Positions 6,167 to 13,217 of a stretch of DNA of 14,987 nt are shown in pieces. The notes beneath the pieces are model-generated. The model was not told the origin of the DNA. It worked only from the letters and a program-made list of their open reading frames with translations, and did no database searches. Position 1 is the stretch's first letter, and each line of letters starts with the position of its first letter. A program made the translations under genes and the position numbers. This stretch comes from CAZDHT01 sp964505325 (GTDB lineage: Bacteria > Planctomycetota > PUPC01). The DNA lies in the NCBI GenBank assembly GCA_964505325.1, contig CAZDHT010000115.1, forward strand, positions 1 through 14,987, given 5' to 3'.

Positions 6167-9025
6167 TCATCCGTCCTCTTCCTCCAGGAAGCTCTCGATG
6201 GTCTCCAGGAACTCCTCGCGGTCACGGAACGCCTGCGTCGCCGCCGGCAGGCTCCGGCGGAACCAGTCGCCGTATCGCTTCGTGATGATTCGCCGGTCCG
6301 TCACGATCACGATGCCCCGGTCCGTCCGGTGGCGGATCAGCCGGCCGAACCCCTGTCGGAACCGGATGACGGCGCCGGGCACGGAGTAGCCGAGGAACGC
6401 GTCGCCGCCCTCCGCCTCGATCTGCTCGCACCGCGCCTGGTGGATCGGGTCGGTGTAGACCGCGAACGGCAGCCGCGCCACCACGAGGCACGAGAGCGTC
6501 TCGCCCACCAGGTCGACGCCCTCCCAGAACGAGTGCGTGCCCATCAGCACCGAGCGCAGGTCGCGTTTGAACAACTCGGTGATGTTCTCCCGCGAGCCGG
6601 ACAGCCCCTGCGCGAGGATCCGGATACCGTCGCCGAGCAGCTCGTCGCGCAGCACCCCGGTCGCGCGGCGAAGCATCTCGTAGCTGGTGAACAACGCCAT
6701 GCCGCGCCCGCCGGTCCGCCGGAACACCTCCGCCAGCAAGACGCCCAACTCCGAGGGGTAATCGGTCTCACGGTCGGCCGGATCGGACAGGAACGTCGGC
6801 ACCATCACCAGGCACTGCCGCCGGTAGTCGAACGGCGTGCCCGCGTTCAGCTCGGCAATGCGCTCCGCGTCCACCAGGTCGATGCCCAGCCGCTTGCGCA
6901 GGAACGCGGTCGACCCGCGCACCGTGAGCGTCGCCGACGTGAAGATCACCGTCTGCTTGGGGCCGTAGACGTGTTCGAGCAGCATCCGCCCGACCTGGAC
7001 CGGCGCGGCCCACGCTCGGACGCCCCCCTGCCGCGGCGGCGCCCGCTCGACCCAGAACACGTAGTTCGCGTTCTCCGCGGCGAGCACGAACTCCGTGTCG
7101 TGGATGACCTCCTTCAACGTCCCCGTCTGAGGCGCGATCTGGGAGATGAAGTCGTCTCGGTTGGGCAGAGCGTGTGGGGCCATCTGCCGCAGCGCCTCGG
7201 TCAGGCCCTCGACCGGCCGCATCACCCGGGCCAGCGCCGAGACCAGCGCCTTCTTCGCCTCGTCGATCTGCCGCCACAACGATTCACGCTTCCGGTCCGC
7301 GTAGATCCGGGCCGCCTCGCGCGGGCCACCCGCGCCGAGCAGCGCACCCAGCGCGGCGAAGAACCGTTCCATCACCGGCTGGATGCTTGCGACCGCGCCG
7401 CAAATCGCCTTGCCGCAGCGCTCCGCCTGCTCGCGCAGCTCGGGGTCGCCGGAGTATGAACGCGACGTGACCTGCCGCAGGACGGCGGGCACCAGCCCGG
7501 TCGCGCGCCCGCGCCGCCCAGGGCGCCACAACCGCCGCAGCGCGAACCCGATCCGCGTCTGCGACACCTCGACGCTGAACTGGCTGGTCGCCGCCGCCTC
7601 CAGGTTGTGCGCCTCGTCGAAGATCACGTGGGCGTACGGCGGCAGCACCGGACTCGAATCCGGTGTCTCCATCTCGGCGAAAACGACCGAGTGGTTCGCG
7701 ACCACCACGTCCGCCGCCCGGGCGCGCCGACGGGCACGATGGAGGAAGCACTGCCTGCGGAACCGGCAGTCCGGCCCGGAGCACTCCTCGGCCGCCGACG
7801 AGAGCTTCGGGTTCAGCCCCTGGGCGCCGGTGCCGCCCCACGCCGCGCTCTCCGACAGGTCGCCGGTCGTCGTTTCCGCCGCCCACGGCAGCACGCTCAG
7901 CAAGCGCATCCGTTCCTGGCGCTCAAGTTCTACGTCGGCGTTGCGGAGCAGGTAGATGAGCTTCCGCACGCACAGGTAGTTGCGGCGCCCCTTGATCAGC
8001 GCCGCCTTGAACTCCGCGTCCAGTGCCCGCCGGATCAGCGGCAGATCCTTCCCGTAAAGCTGCGATTGCAGGTTCTTCGTGTTCGTGCTCACGACCACGG
8101 GCGTGTCGTTGGTCGTCGACCACTGCACCGCCGGCACCAGGTACGCGAGGCTCTTGCCGATGCCGGTCCCCGCCTCCACCAGCAGGTGCTGCGAGTCGTT
8201 GAACGCCTCGACCACCCCGCGGGTCATCGCAATCTGCTCCTGGCGGTGCTCATAGCCGTCGAGGGTCTTCGCGAACGGGCCGTCCGTGCCGAACAGCTCG
8301 GCGGCCGCGTCAGCATCGATCGTCCGGCAGTCGACAGGTTCGGGCAGGTAGCGTCGCGGCGCCGGCGGCGTCTCCTTGCGGAACAACTCGGCGAAGCTTT
8401 GCGCGGCGCCCAGGTCGAGCCGCGAACGCGCTTCCGACTGCGCCCACTTGAAGAACGCGCGGAGCGGGTCGCGACGAAACGCCGCGAGCAGGCCGTTGAT
8501 CTCGGCGAGCACCGGGCCGGGCAGCTCGCACGCACGCCGGGCCAGGCGCGCCCACAAATGCAGCACGGTCTCGCAGTCGGCAGGGCAGCGGCGCTCGGCC
8601 GCCGGCTCCGGCAGTTCGAGGAACTCGCGCAGCGACGAGAGACTGTAACTCGGCAGCGACGGAAAGCAGATTCGCGACAGTTGCAGCGTGTCGAGCGGGG
8701 CTCGGTCGAACTGCTCCTTCGTGGCGCGGCGGAGGAAACCCCGGACGAAGCGCGTGTTGTGCGCGATGCACGGCGCCTCGGGCAGGAAGTCGAGCAGGTC
8801 CGCCAGCACGGCATCCGCGTCGCGGGCGTGCTCGAGCATCGCCGGCGTGATACCGGTCAGCTTGCGGGTCGCAAGTGAGAGCGTCCCCTTCGGTCGGACC
8901 AGTTCGTGGAAGCGCGCGGTGACCTCGCCGCCGACCCACACCGCGGCGGCCACTTCGACGATCCGGTCCTTGTACGCGTCGAGCCCGGTCGTTTCCAGGC
9001 CAAGGGCGACCACGGTCTCGTACAT
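6167..9025 (-). CDS. DinG-like Fe-S superfamily 2 helicase with degenerate N-terminal DnaQ-like exonuclease domain
   Basis: I chose ATG at 9025 (952 aa): a GGAG lies ten bases upstream and the protein begins directly with the exonuclease fold. Residues 1-165 form a DnaQ/epsilon-like domain. The helicase follows: Walker A EAGTGIGKS (284-292), four cysteines placed as in the XPD/DinG Fe-S cluster (C352, C415, C420, C426), DEAH box (470-473), and C-terminal motifs GTHSFWEGVDLVGE and QGFGRLIRHRTDRG. Family members are 5'-3' ATP-dependent DNA helicases that resolve R-loops, D-loops and G-quadruplexes. Some Firmicute DinG proteins carry an active 3'-5' exonuclease at this place. Here the DEDDh residues are largely lost: D becomes G9, D becomes V94 and H becomes R145; only E11 and D150 remain. 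The domain probably binds DNA without cutting. Helicase activity is expected. Confidence 0.93.
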   Translation of the reverse strand: MYETVVALGLETTGLDAYKDRIVEVAAAVWVGGEVTARFHELVRPKGTLSLATRKLTGITPAMLEHARDADAVLADLLDFLPEAPCIAHNTRFVRGFLRRATKEQFDRAPLDTLQLSRICFPSLPSYSLSSLREFLELPEPAAERRCPADCETVLHLWARLARRACELPGPVLAEINGLLAAFRRDPLRAFFKWAQSEARSRLDLGAAQSFAELFRKETPPAPRRYLPEPVDCRTIDADAAAELFGTDGPFAKTLDGYEHRQEQIAMTRGVVEAFNDSQHLLVEAGTGIGKSLAYLVPAVQWSTTNDTPVVVSTNTKNLQSQLYGKDLPLIRRALDAEFKAALIKGRRNYLCVRKLIYLLRNADVELERQERMRLLSVLPWAAETTTGDLSESAAWGGTGAQGLNPKLSSAAEECSGPDCRFRRQCFLHRARRRARAADVVVANHSVVFAEMETPDSSPVLPPYAHVIFDEAHNLEAAATSQFSVEVSQTRIGFALRRLWRPGRRGRATGLVPAVLRQVTSRSYSGDPELREQAERCGKAICGAVASIQPVMERFFAALGALLGAGGPREAARIYADRKRESLWRQIDEAKKALVSALARVMRPVEGLTEALRQMAPHALPNRDDFISQIAPQTGTLKEVIHDTEFVLAAENANYVFWVERAPPRQGGVRAWAAPVQVGRMLLEHVYGPKQTVIFTSATLTVRGSTAFLRKRLGIDLVDAERIAELNAGTPFDYRRQCLVMVPTFLSDPADRETDYPSELGVLLAEVFRRTGGRGMALFTSYEMLRRATGVLRDELLGDGIRILAQGLSGSRENITELFKRDLRSVLMGTHSFWEGVDLVGETLSCLVVARLPFAVYTDPIHQARCEQIEAEGGDAFLGYSVPGAVIRFRQGFGRLIRHRTDRGIVIVTDRRIITKRYGDWFRRSLPAATQAFRDREEFLETIESFLEEEDG

Positions 9026-9123
9026 GCGGCGGTATCTCCACGACGGGCGACTTGCCCGGGGGCGATATCTTACCGAAAGAGAGCGAGCGGTTCCATCAGA
9101 GATGCGCCGGGCCACGGCGCCGC

Positions 9124-9828
9124 TCAGCGCTTCTTCCCCACCATAATCATCCGCGTGGTGCCCCGGCCGTGTCTCCCGCCCAGGAAGCTGCCGTACGTTC
9201 GCGTCACCTTCAGGCCGGCCCGCTCGAAGAGCCGCCGCATCTGTCCGGGCGTGTAGATGCGGATGGAGAGCGGGTTCCTAGGGCGCGCGCCGCCAGTCGT
9301 GATCCACGTCGACTCGATCCGCTGTTCCGCCGCGTTCCAGCGGTTGCACATCGTGACGCCCTCGGCCTCTTGCTTCGGGCGGAAATGACGCAGGACGAAC
9401 TCGCGGTTCACTTGGTCAATCAGCAGCCGTCCGCCCTTGCGAAGGGCGCGGGCGTAGCGGCGGACCAGGCTGGCGTTCTCCTCATCGCTGAAGTAGCCGA
9501 AGCTGCCCTGCCAGTTGCAGATGCCATGGAATTCGTTCTCGAAGTTCAGCTCGCGGAGATCCATCGCGCGAAACGTGCCCGCGACGCCCGCCTTGCGGAA
9601 GCGGGCACGCGCGCGGCGGATGAACTGCGGTCGCAGGTCGATGCCGGTGACCAGACACCCCGCCTTGGCGAGGTGCACGGTGATCCGCCCGGCGCCGCAC
9701 GGCGCGTCCAACACGCTCTGCCCCTTGCGAAGTCGCAGCGCTTTCTTGATGAACGCCGCCTCTGCGCCGCCTACGTCGTCGGGCCGCAGCCAGAGCTGAT
9801 CATCGAACGTGTGGAACCACTCGGTCAT
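9124..9828 (-). CDS. Class I SAM-dependent methyltransferase
   Basis: The 234-residue protein starts at ATG 9828, behind GAGGCAGGA. Motif I is VLDAPCGAGRITVHLA (39-54). The acidic ribose-binding position is D64 in VTGIDLRPQF, the adenine-contacting acidic residue is probably D90 in AMDL, and a further strand reads GGRLLIDQVN (132-141). These are the marks of a Rossmann-fold methyltransferase of the Methyltransf_11/25 type. The C-terminal half (about 143-215) is presumably the substrate domain. The substrate cannot be named: no DPPY or NPPY motif argues for DNA N-methylation and no RNA-binding domain is visible. It lies between the compact RNA polymerase gene (122 bases upstream) and the helicase gene (98 bases downstream) on the same strand. 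A functional link to either is only a possibility. Confidence 0.85.
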   Translation of the reverse strand: MTEWFHTFDDQLWLRPDDVGGAEAAFIKKALRLRKGQSVLDAPCGAGRITVHLAKAGCLVTGIDLRPQFIRRARARFRKAGVAGTFRAMDLRELNFENEFHGICNWQGSFGYFSDEENASLVRRYARALRKGGRLLIDQVNREFVLRHFRPKQEAEGVTMCNRWNAAEQRIESTWITTGGARPRNPLSIRIYTPGQMRRLFERAGLKVTRTYGSFLGGRHGRGTTRMIMVGKKR

Positions 9829-9839
9829 TCCTGCCTCGA

Positions 9840-9950
9840 TCACGAGCCTGAGAAGCGGGCGCCCTCTGCGCTCACATAGTACCGGAACACGCGGGCGGGG
9901 TCTACGCGGAAATCGTGCGTGAAGGACGGGGCTTTCTCGTCGCCGGGCGC
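9840..9950 (-). other. In-frame coding-like tail after the RNA polymerase stop codon
   Basis: Directly after the TAA at 9951-9953 the same frame stays open for 36 more codons to a TGA at 9840-9842. Its composition is protein-like with high GC at third positions; part reads DPARVFRYYVSAEGARF. No start codon with a ribosome site precedes it. It may be the ancestral C-terminus cut off by a recent stop mutation, a readthrough extension, or chance. It ends 11 bases before the methyltransferase start. Confidence 0.35.
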
Positions 9951-12584
9951 TTACAACGGCTTGAGGCCGACGAACAGCCGCGCGTCCGGGTCGGTCAACG
10001 GATCGACCTCGTTGCTGGCGGCGGCGGGGGCGATCACCCGGCCGGCGTTTCGGGCGCGCATCGCGCGGGCCAGCACGCTCAGTCCCCTGGGCACGCAGGC
10101 GTCGCGGCGCTCGAGCCCCCACTGGACCGAGTTCAGCGCCGTCTGCCCGAGGCCGCGCCGGGCGCCGATCGTACAGGCAAAGTACTGCTCGGGCCCCGGG
10201 CCGTCGATCATGCCCCGCGGGATATAGACCAGGTTGTCACGCTCGTCGACCACGGTGCGGCAGATCAGACCGACCACGAACTGCCGGGCGTTGCCCCGGG
10301 CGCCGCTGTGCATCGCGAGCAACTGCGCGCCGAGCTCGACCGAGTCGTAGTCGCGCCGCGCCATCGCCGCATCCGCCAGATCATCATGGCATTCCGTGCA
10401 GCTTGCCAGCGTGACCGGATCGAGCGGCGGGGGCGCGGGAAGGCCCTCGCCCGCGAACGCGCAGATGGACCCGCCGGACTTCTTCGCGGCCTCGAATCCG
10501 CGCCGCATCAGGCGCTCGGAGAACTCGAGCGCCGCCTGGGCGCCGTCGCGCTCCAGCGCCCCACGGACGGCCGCCACGATGCTTGTCTTGGTCACGATGC
10601 CCCCCGGCGGCGCCAAGTCCGCCCCGGCCAACTCCGCCAGCTCCTTTCGGCCTTCAGCGGTCCGGCCGAGATGGGCCAGCCCCCACATCGATCCCAGGCT
10701 CGGGGACATCCAGCGGACGAGCTTGGGATCGCGTTGGAGGTGCCCGGCGAGCGACAGCTTCTCGCCTGCTTCCCGCTGCGCCTCGGGCGTGACCGGCAGG
10801 AACACGGCCACTTGGTCGCCGTCGAAGTCGGCGTTCAGCGGCACGCAGGCCAGCGGATGCAGACGGATCGCCCGCCCCGGCACGCGGACGGGATGGAACG
10901 CGATGTGGCAGGCCTCGTGCATCGTCGGCGCGCGGTTCACGATCACCCACGACGCGGCCATCAGTTCGTCGAGTTTCTGCTCCGCCTCCTCGGTGCGGTC
11001 GGCGACCGCCTTCGGGTCGCCCAGGCGGTTCGTGACGAACGGGGCGAAGAGTGTCCAGGCCATCTCGTCGGGCAGGCCGACTTGGTCGTAGCGCAGGCCG
11101 GTCCCGGGCGTGATGACCGAGCGGCCGGTGAAACTGACCCGCCCGCCGGCGACGATGCGCCCCTTCAGGTCCGACCCTTCCGGGCGGCGCAGTGACTCGA
11201 GAAACTCGGCCACACGGTGCGCCAGGTTTTCCCGCGCGCGGATGGCGAGCCGCTCGGGCACGTTGCCGTCGAGGACGCGCCGCGCCCCGTCGTTCGCCTC
11301 CACCAGTCGCTCGAAGTCGTCCTCGCCGGGCAGGCGACCGACCTTGGTGACCTCCGCACCCCTCAACCACGGATGCGGCACGGGGCAGGCGAGCGTCAAC
11401 GCTTCACCCGGCGGCGTCGCCAAACCGAACGTGACCCGCTCGCCGTCGAAGTCCATGCGAATCCCCCCTGCGGCGAGGCGGCGCTGGAGGCGCCGGAACA
11501 TCGGGGTGGGCGGCGGCGACGGCTCGAACTTGCCCGAAGCAATGGCCTCTGACAGTGTTTCGATGCCCTCGCGCTCGCACGAGCACGTGTTGAACGACTC
11601 GACGATGTTCTCGAACGCCCCGGCATCGCGAAGCGCCCAGTATTCCATCTCGCCCCGTCGCTGGCCGTGGAACGAGCCGCCCCACCCCCACCAGCGCAGC
11701 TTCTCACGGACCAGGTGGTGGGTCAGGCCCCAGTAAACGACGCCGACGGTGCTGGACCGGTCGAGCGGGGGGCCGCCCTTGCCCATCCGCACCACTTCCA
11801 TCCCGTTTTCGGGGAGGCCGGCGCCGGCGAGCAACTCGCGGACCTCGTCATTGCTCGGTCCGCCGAACGGCGGCGCGACGATAGTTTCGCCCGTGGTCTT
11901 GGCGACGCGGCCCAACACCGCCTCGCGGACCTGGCCGTAGTTCATTCGCGACGGAACGCCCATGAAGCTGTAGACAATCTCGGCCGGCGTGCCGTCGGCG
12001 AGGTGCGGCATCTCGTCGTCGGCGAGGACCTGGCTGACCACGCCCTTGGCGCCGTGGCGGTTGGACAGCTTGTCGCCCGGCTCGAGCGGGGCATCGAACG
12101 AGAGCTTCTTTGCGGCGGACTGGCTGACGACAATGCCGTCCTCAAACGTGCCGACGCCCCAAGGCACGAACGCGGTCAGCAGGTTGCGCCCGCACCAGAA
12201 CTCCGGCACGTCCGGCTCGAGGCCGCTCTGCACGAGAGCCGGCTCCGGCTCGGGCGGCACGAGCCACTGCCGCATCATGTTGGCGCCCATCAGCGCGCGA
12301 TTGGCGTCGTCGTGTTGCAGGAGCGGGATGCACGCGGCGCCGACCGATAGCTTCTCCGTGGGCGGGCCGTCGGCGGCGACGAACTTCCCGTCGCGGATAG
12401 CCGCCCCGCGCGCAACACTCAGGACCTTCCCGACGTTCCCGCCCTCCGGGGTCATGATCGGGCAGGTTCGCCCGAGCTGGCCCGGTACCCCGAGCCGCTG
12501 CTTGCCGCGCGGCAGGATGAACTCACGGGTCGGAATCTGCCACGGCTTGCTCCAGTCGCGCGAGAAGAGGAGGCGTCCGTCCAT
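9951..12584 (-). CDS. Compact single-chain RNA polymerase, fused beta / beta-prime core
   Basis: This 877-aa chain joins two RNA polymerase subunits. Beta part (about 1-380): RTCPIMTPEGGN (39-50; canonical CPIETPEGPN), LLQHDDANRALMGANM (88-103), FEDGIVVS (147-154), GDKLSNRHGAKG (170-181) with the active-site lysines K172 and K180, MGVPSRMNYGQ (208-218), GQRRGEMEYWAL (307-318), then a helix like the beta C-terminus (359-380). Beta-prime part (about 380-877): HPW (404-406), a clamp-helix-like segment (422-465), FTGRSVI (485-491), VNRAPTMH (549-556), catalytic NADFDGDQ (584-591), SGARG (760-764) and bridge helix GARRGLGQTAL (807-817). Missing are the beta N-terminal half, flap, beta-prime zinc ribbon and trigger loop. 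An in-frame TGA (12633-12635) with no start codon after it fixes the N-terminus at 12584. No strong ribosome site is seen. Template and promoters are unknown. Confidence 0.93.
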   Translation of the reverse strand: MDGRLLFSRDWSKPWQIPTREFILPRGKQRLGVPGQLGRTCPIMTPEGGNVGKVLSVARGAAIRDGKFVAADGPPTEKLSVGAACIPLLQHDDANRALMGANMMRQWLVPPEPEPALVQSGLEPDVPEFWCGRNLLTAFVPWGVGTFEDGIVVSQSAAKKLSFDAPLEPGDKLSNRHGAKGVVSQVLADDEMPHLADGTPAEIVYSFMGVPSRMNYGQVREAVLGRVAKTTGETIVAPPFGGPSNDEVRELLAGAGLPENGMEVVRMGKGGPPLDRSSTVGVVYWGLTHHLVREKLRWWGWGGSFHGQRRGEMEYWALRDAGAFENIVESFNTCSCEREGIETLSEAIASGKFEPSPPPTPMFRRLQRRLAAGGIRMDFDGERVTFGLATPPGEALTLACPVPHPWLRGAEVTKVGRLPGEDDFERLVEANDGARRVLDGNVPERLAIRARENLAHRVAEFLESLRRPEGSDLKGRIVAGGRVSFTGRSVITPGTGLRYDQVGLPDEMAWTLFAPFVTNRLGDPKAVADRTEEAEQKLDELMAASWVIVNRAPTMHEACHIAFHPVRVPGRAIRLHPLACVPLNADFDGDQVAVFLPVTPEAQREAGEKLSLAGHLQRDPKLVRWMSPSLGSMWGLAHLGRTAEGRKELAELAGADLAPPGGIVTKTSIVAAVRGALERDGAQAALEFSERLMRRGFEAAKKSGGSICAFAGEGLPAPPPLDPVTLASCTECHDDLADAAMARRDYDSVELGAQLLAMHSGARGNARQFVVGLICRTVVDERDNLVYIPRGMIDGPGPEQYFACTIGARRGLGQTALNSVQWGLERRDACVPRGLSVLARAMRARNAGRVIAPAAASNEVDPLTDPDARLFVGLKPL

Positions 12585-12605
12585 CGGCCCGCCGGGTCCA
12601 GGTCT

Positions 12606-12645
12606 GTGCCAGGCACCGACCTCCCGGCTCGGTCAGCTCGGGGCA
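12606..12645 (-). repeat. GTGCCAGGCAC palindromic element, copy 2, between the small membrane protein and RNA polymerase genes
   Basis: GTGCCAGGCACCGA (12606-12619) is identical to the start of copy 1 (6129-6142), and the following GCTC/CCG-rich stretch is similar but not identical. The element begins three bases past the stop codon of the small membrane protein and occupies most of the 64-base gap before the RNA polymerase start. It may end or attenuate the upstream transcript. If so, the polymerase gene would need its own promoter, and no obvious one is visible. Confidence 0.55.
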
Positions 12646-12648
12646 GCG

Positions 12649-13149
12649 CTATTCTTGCTTCGGGTTGGGCCAAGTCAGGCGGAGTTGGGGCCATTCGTCG
12701 CGCGGGCAGAGCACGATGATGATCCGGTCGCCGCGGCTGCGGTCGTAGTCCATGGCGCGCTTGGCCACGGAGCGATAGATACTCGATGTGGTGCGGGCGA
12801 TGTGGCTTGGAGGCGTGTCGAAGCCGCCGTCGCGTATGGCGGGGAAGTCGTCGATGACCAGTCCCAGGTCGAGCTCATAGTACCGTTTCGGAGCGTCGGC
12901 CAGGATACACGCCCAACGTCCTCCGTTCCGCTCACAAATCGCCACCTGGGCCCGCCCGGGGCGTACTACGCGCTCGACCGCAGCAGTGATCTTATCGGCC
13001 GCGCCCTCACGCGTGAACTCCATCGGCGCTCGTTTTGCGACGGCAGGCGCATTCCGCGCGGCTTGCTCCGCGGGGCGAAGCAAGAGCGCGGCAATGACTG
13101 CCCCGAGCAGAAGGACAACAATCGCGCCGGCGCGTACTCCGCGGCTCAC
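12649..13149 (-). CDS. Small membrane-anchored protein of unknown family
   Basis: The 166-residue protein starts at GTG 13149, ten bases after GAGGAG, a good ribosome site. Residues 1-6 are basic. A single hydrophobic helix follows (about 7-25, AGAIVVLLLGAVIAALLL) with no clear signal-peptidase site, so an N-terminally anchored protein with its bulk outside the cytoplasm is likely. The rest is soluble with mixed helix and strand, three cysteines (C72, C81, C148) and a strand-like IIIVLCPRDEWPQLRL near the end. I do not recognise the family. It lies 68 bases after the glycosidase gene and 64 bases before the RNA polymerase gene on the same strand. Co-expression with the glycosidase is plausible; a link to the polymerase is weaker because of the intervening palindromic element. 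Confidence 0.7.
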   Translation of the reverse strand: MSRGVRAGAIVVLLLGAVIAALLLRPAEQAARNAPAVAKRAPMEFTREGAADKITAAVERVVRPGRAQVAICERNGGRWACILADAPKRYYELDLGLVIDDFPAIRDGGFDTPPSHIARTTSSIYRSVAKRAMDYDRSRGDRIIIVLCPRDEWPQLRLTWPNPKQE

Positions 13150-13217
13150 GTCTTCTGTTCTCCTCGTTCATGGCGGGGCAGGGTCGTGGCGCACTTGGCC
13201 TAAGCCGCCGCTCCAGA

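Noticed and set aside
6164..8878. Long plus-strand open frames opposite the helicase gene (6164-7459 and 7607-8878)
   Set aside because: They are Arg/Pro/His-rich mirror translations. The minus-strand frame carries all DinG helicase motifs.
9044..9058. Hairpin CGGGC-GACTT-GCCCG between the methyltransferase and helicase genes as a terminator
   Set aside because: Only five base pairs, no U-run, and it sits in the helicase leader just upstream of its ribosome site. Too weak to call.
9026..9115. N-terminal extension of the helicase to an ATG at 9115
   Set aside because: The extra 30 residues are Arg/Ser-rich and unlike a DnaQ-fold N-terminus, and the ATG at 9025 has a GGAG ribosome site.
9829..10122. 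N-terminal extension of the methyltransferase to 10122
   Set aside because: It would overlap the polymerase coding region by about 170 bases with an Arg/Pro-rich mirror translation. ATG 9828 has a good ribosome site and starts close to the methyltransferase fold.
9951..12584. Interpretation of the polymerase as a decayed rpoB-rpoC pseudogene
   Set aside because: The frame is intact over 877 codons, catalytic residues of both barrels are exact, and deletions fall at domain borders instead of at random. Decay would have introduced stops or frameshifts in the conserved core.
9915..13203. Long plus-strand open frames opposite the RNA polymerase and small protein genes (9915-11195, 11989-13203)
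   Set aside because: Low-complexity Arg/Gly/Ala/Pro content without a domain. The opposite strand has unmistakable RNA polymerase motifs.
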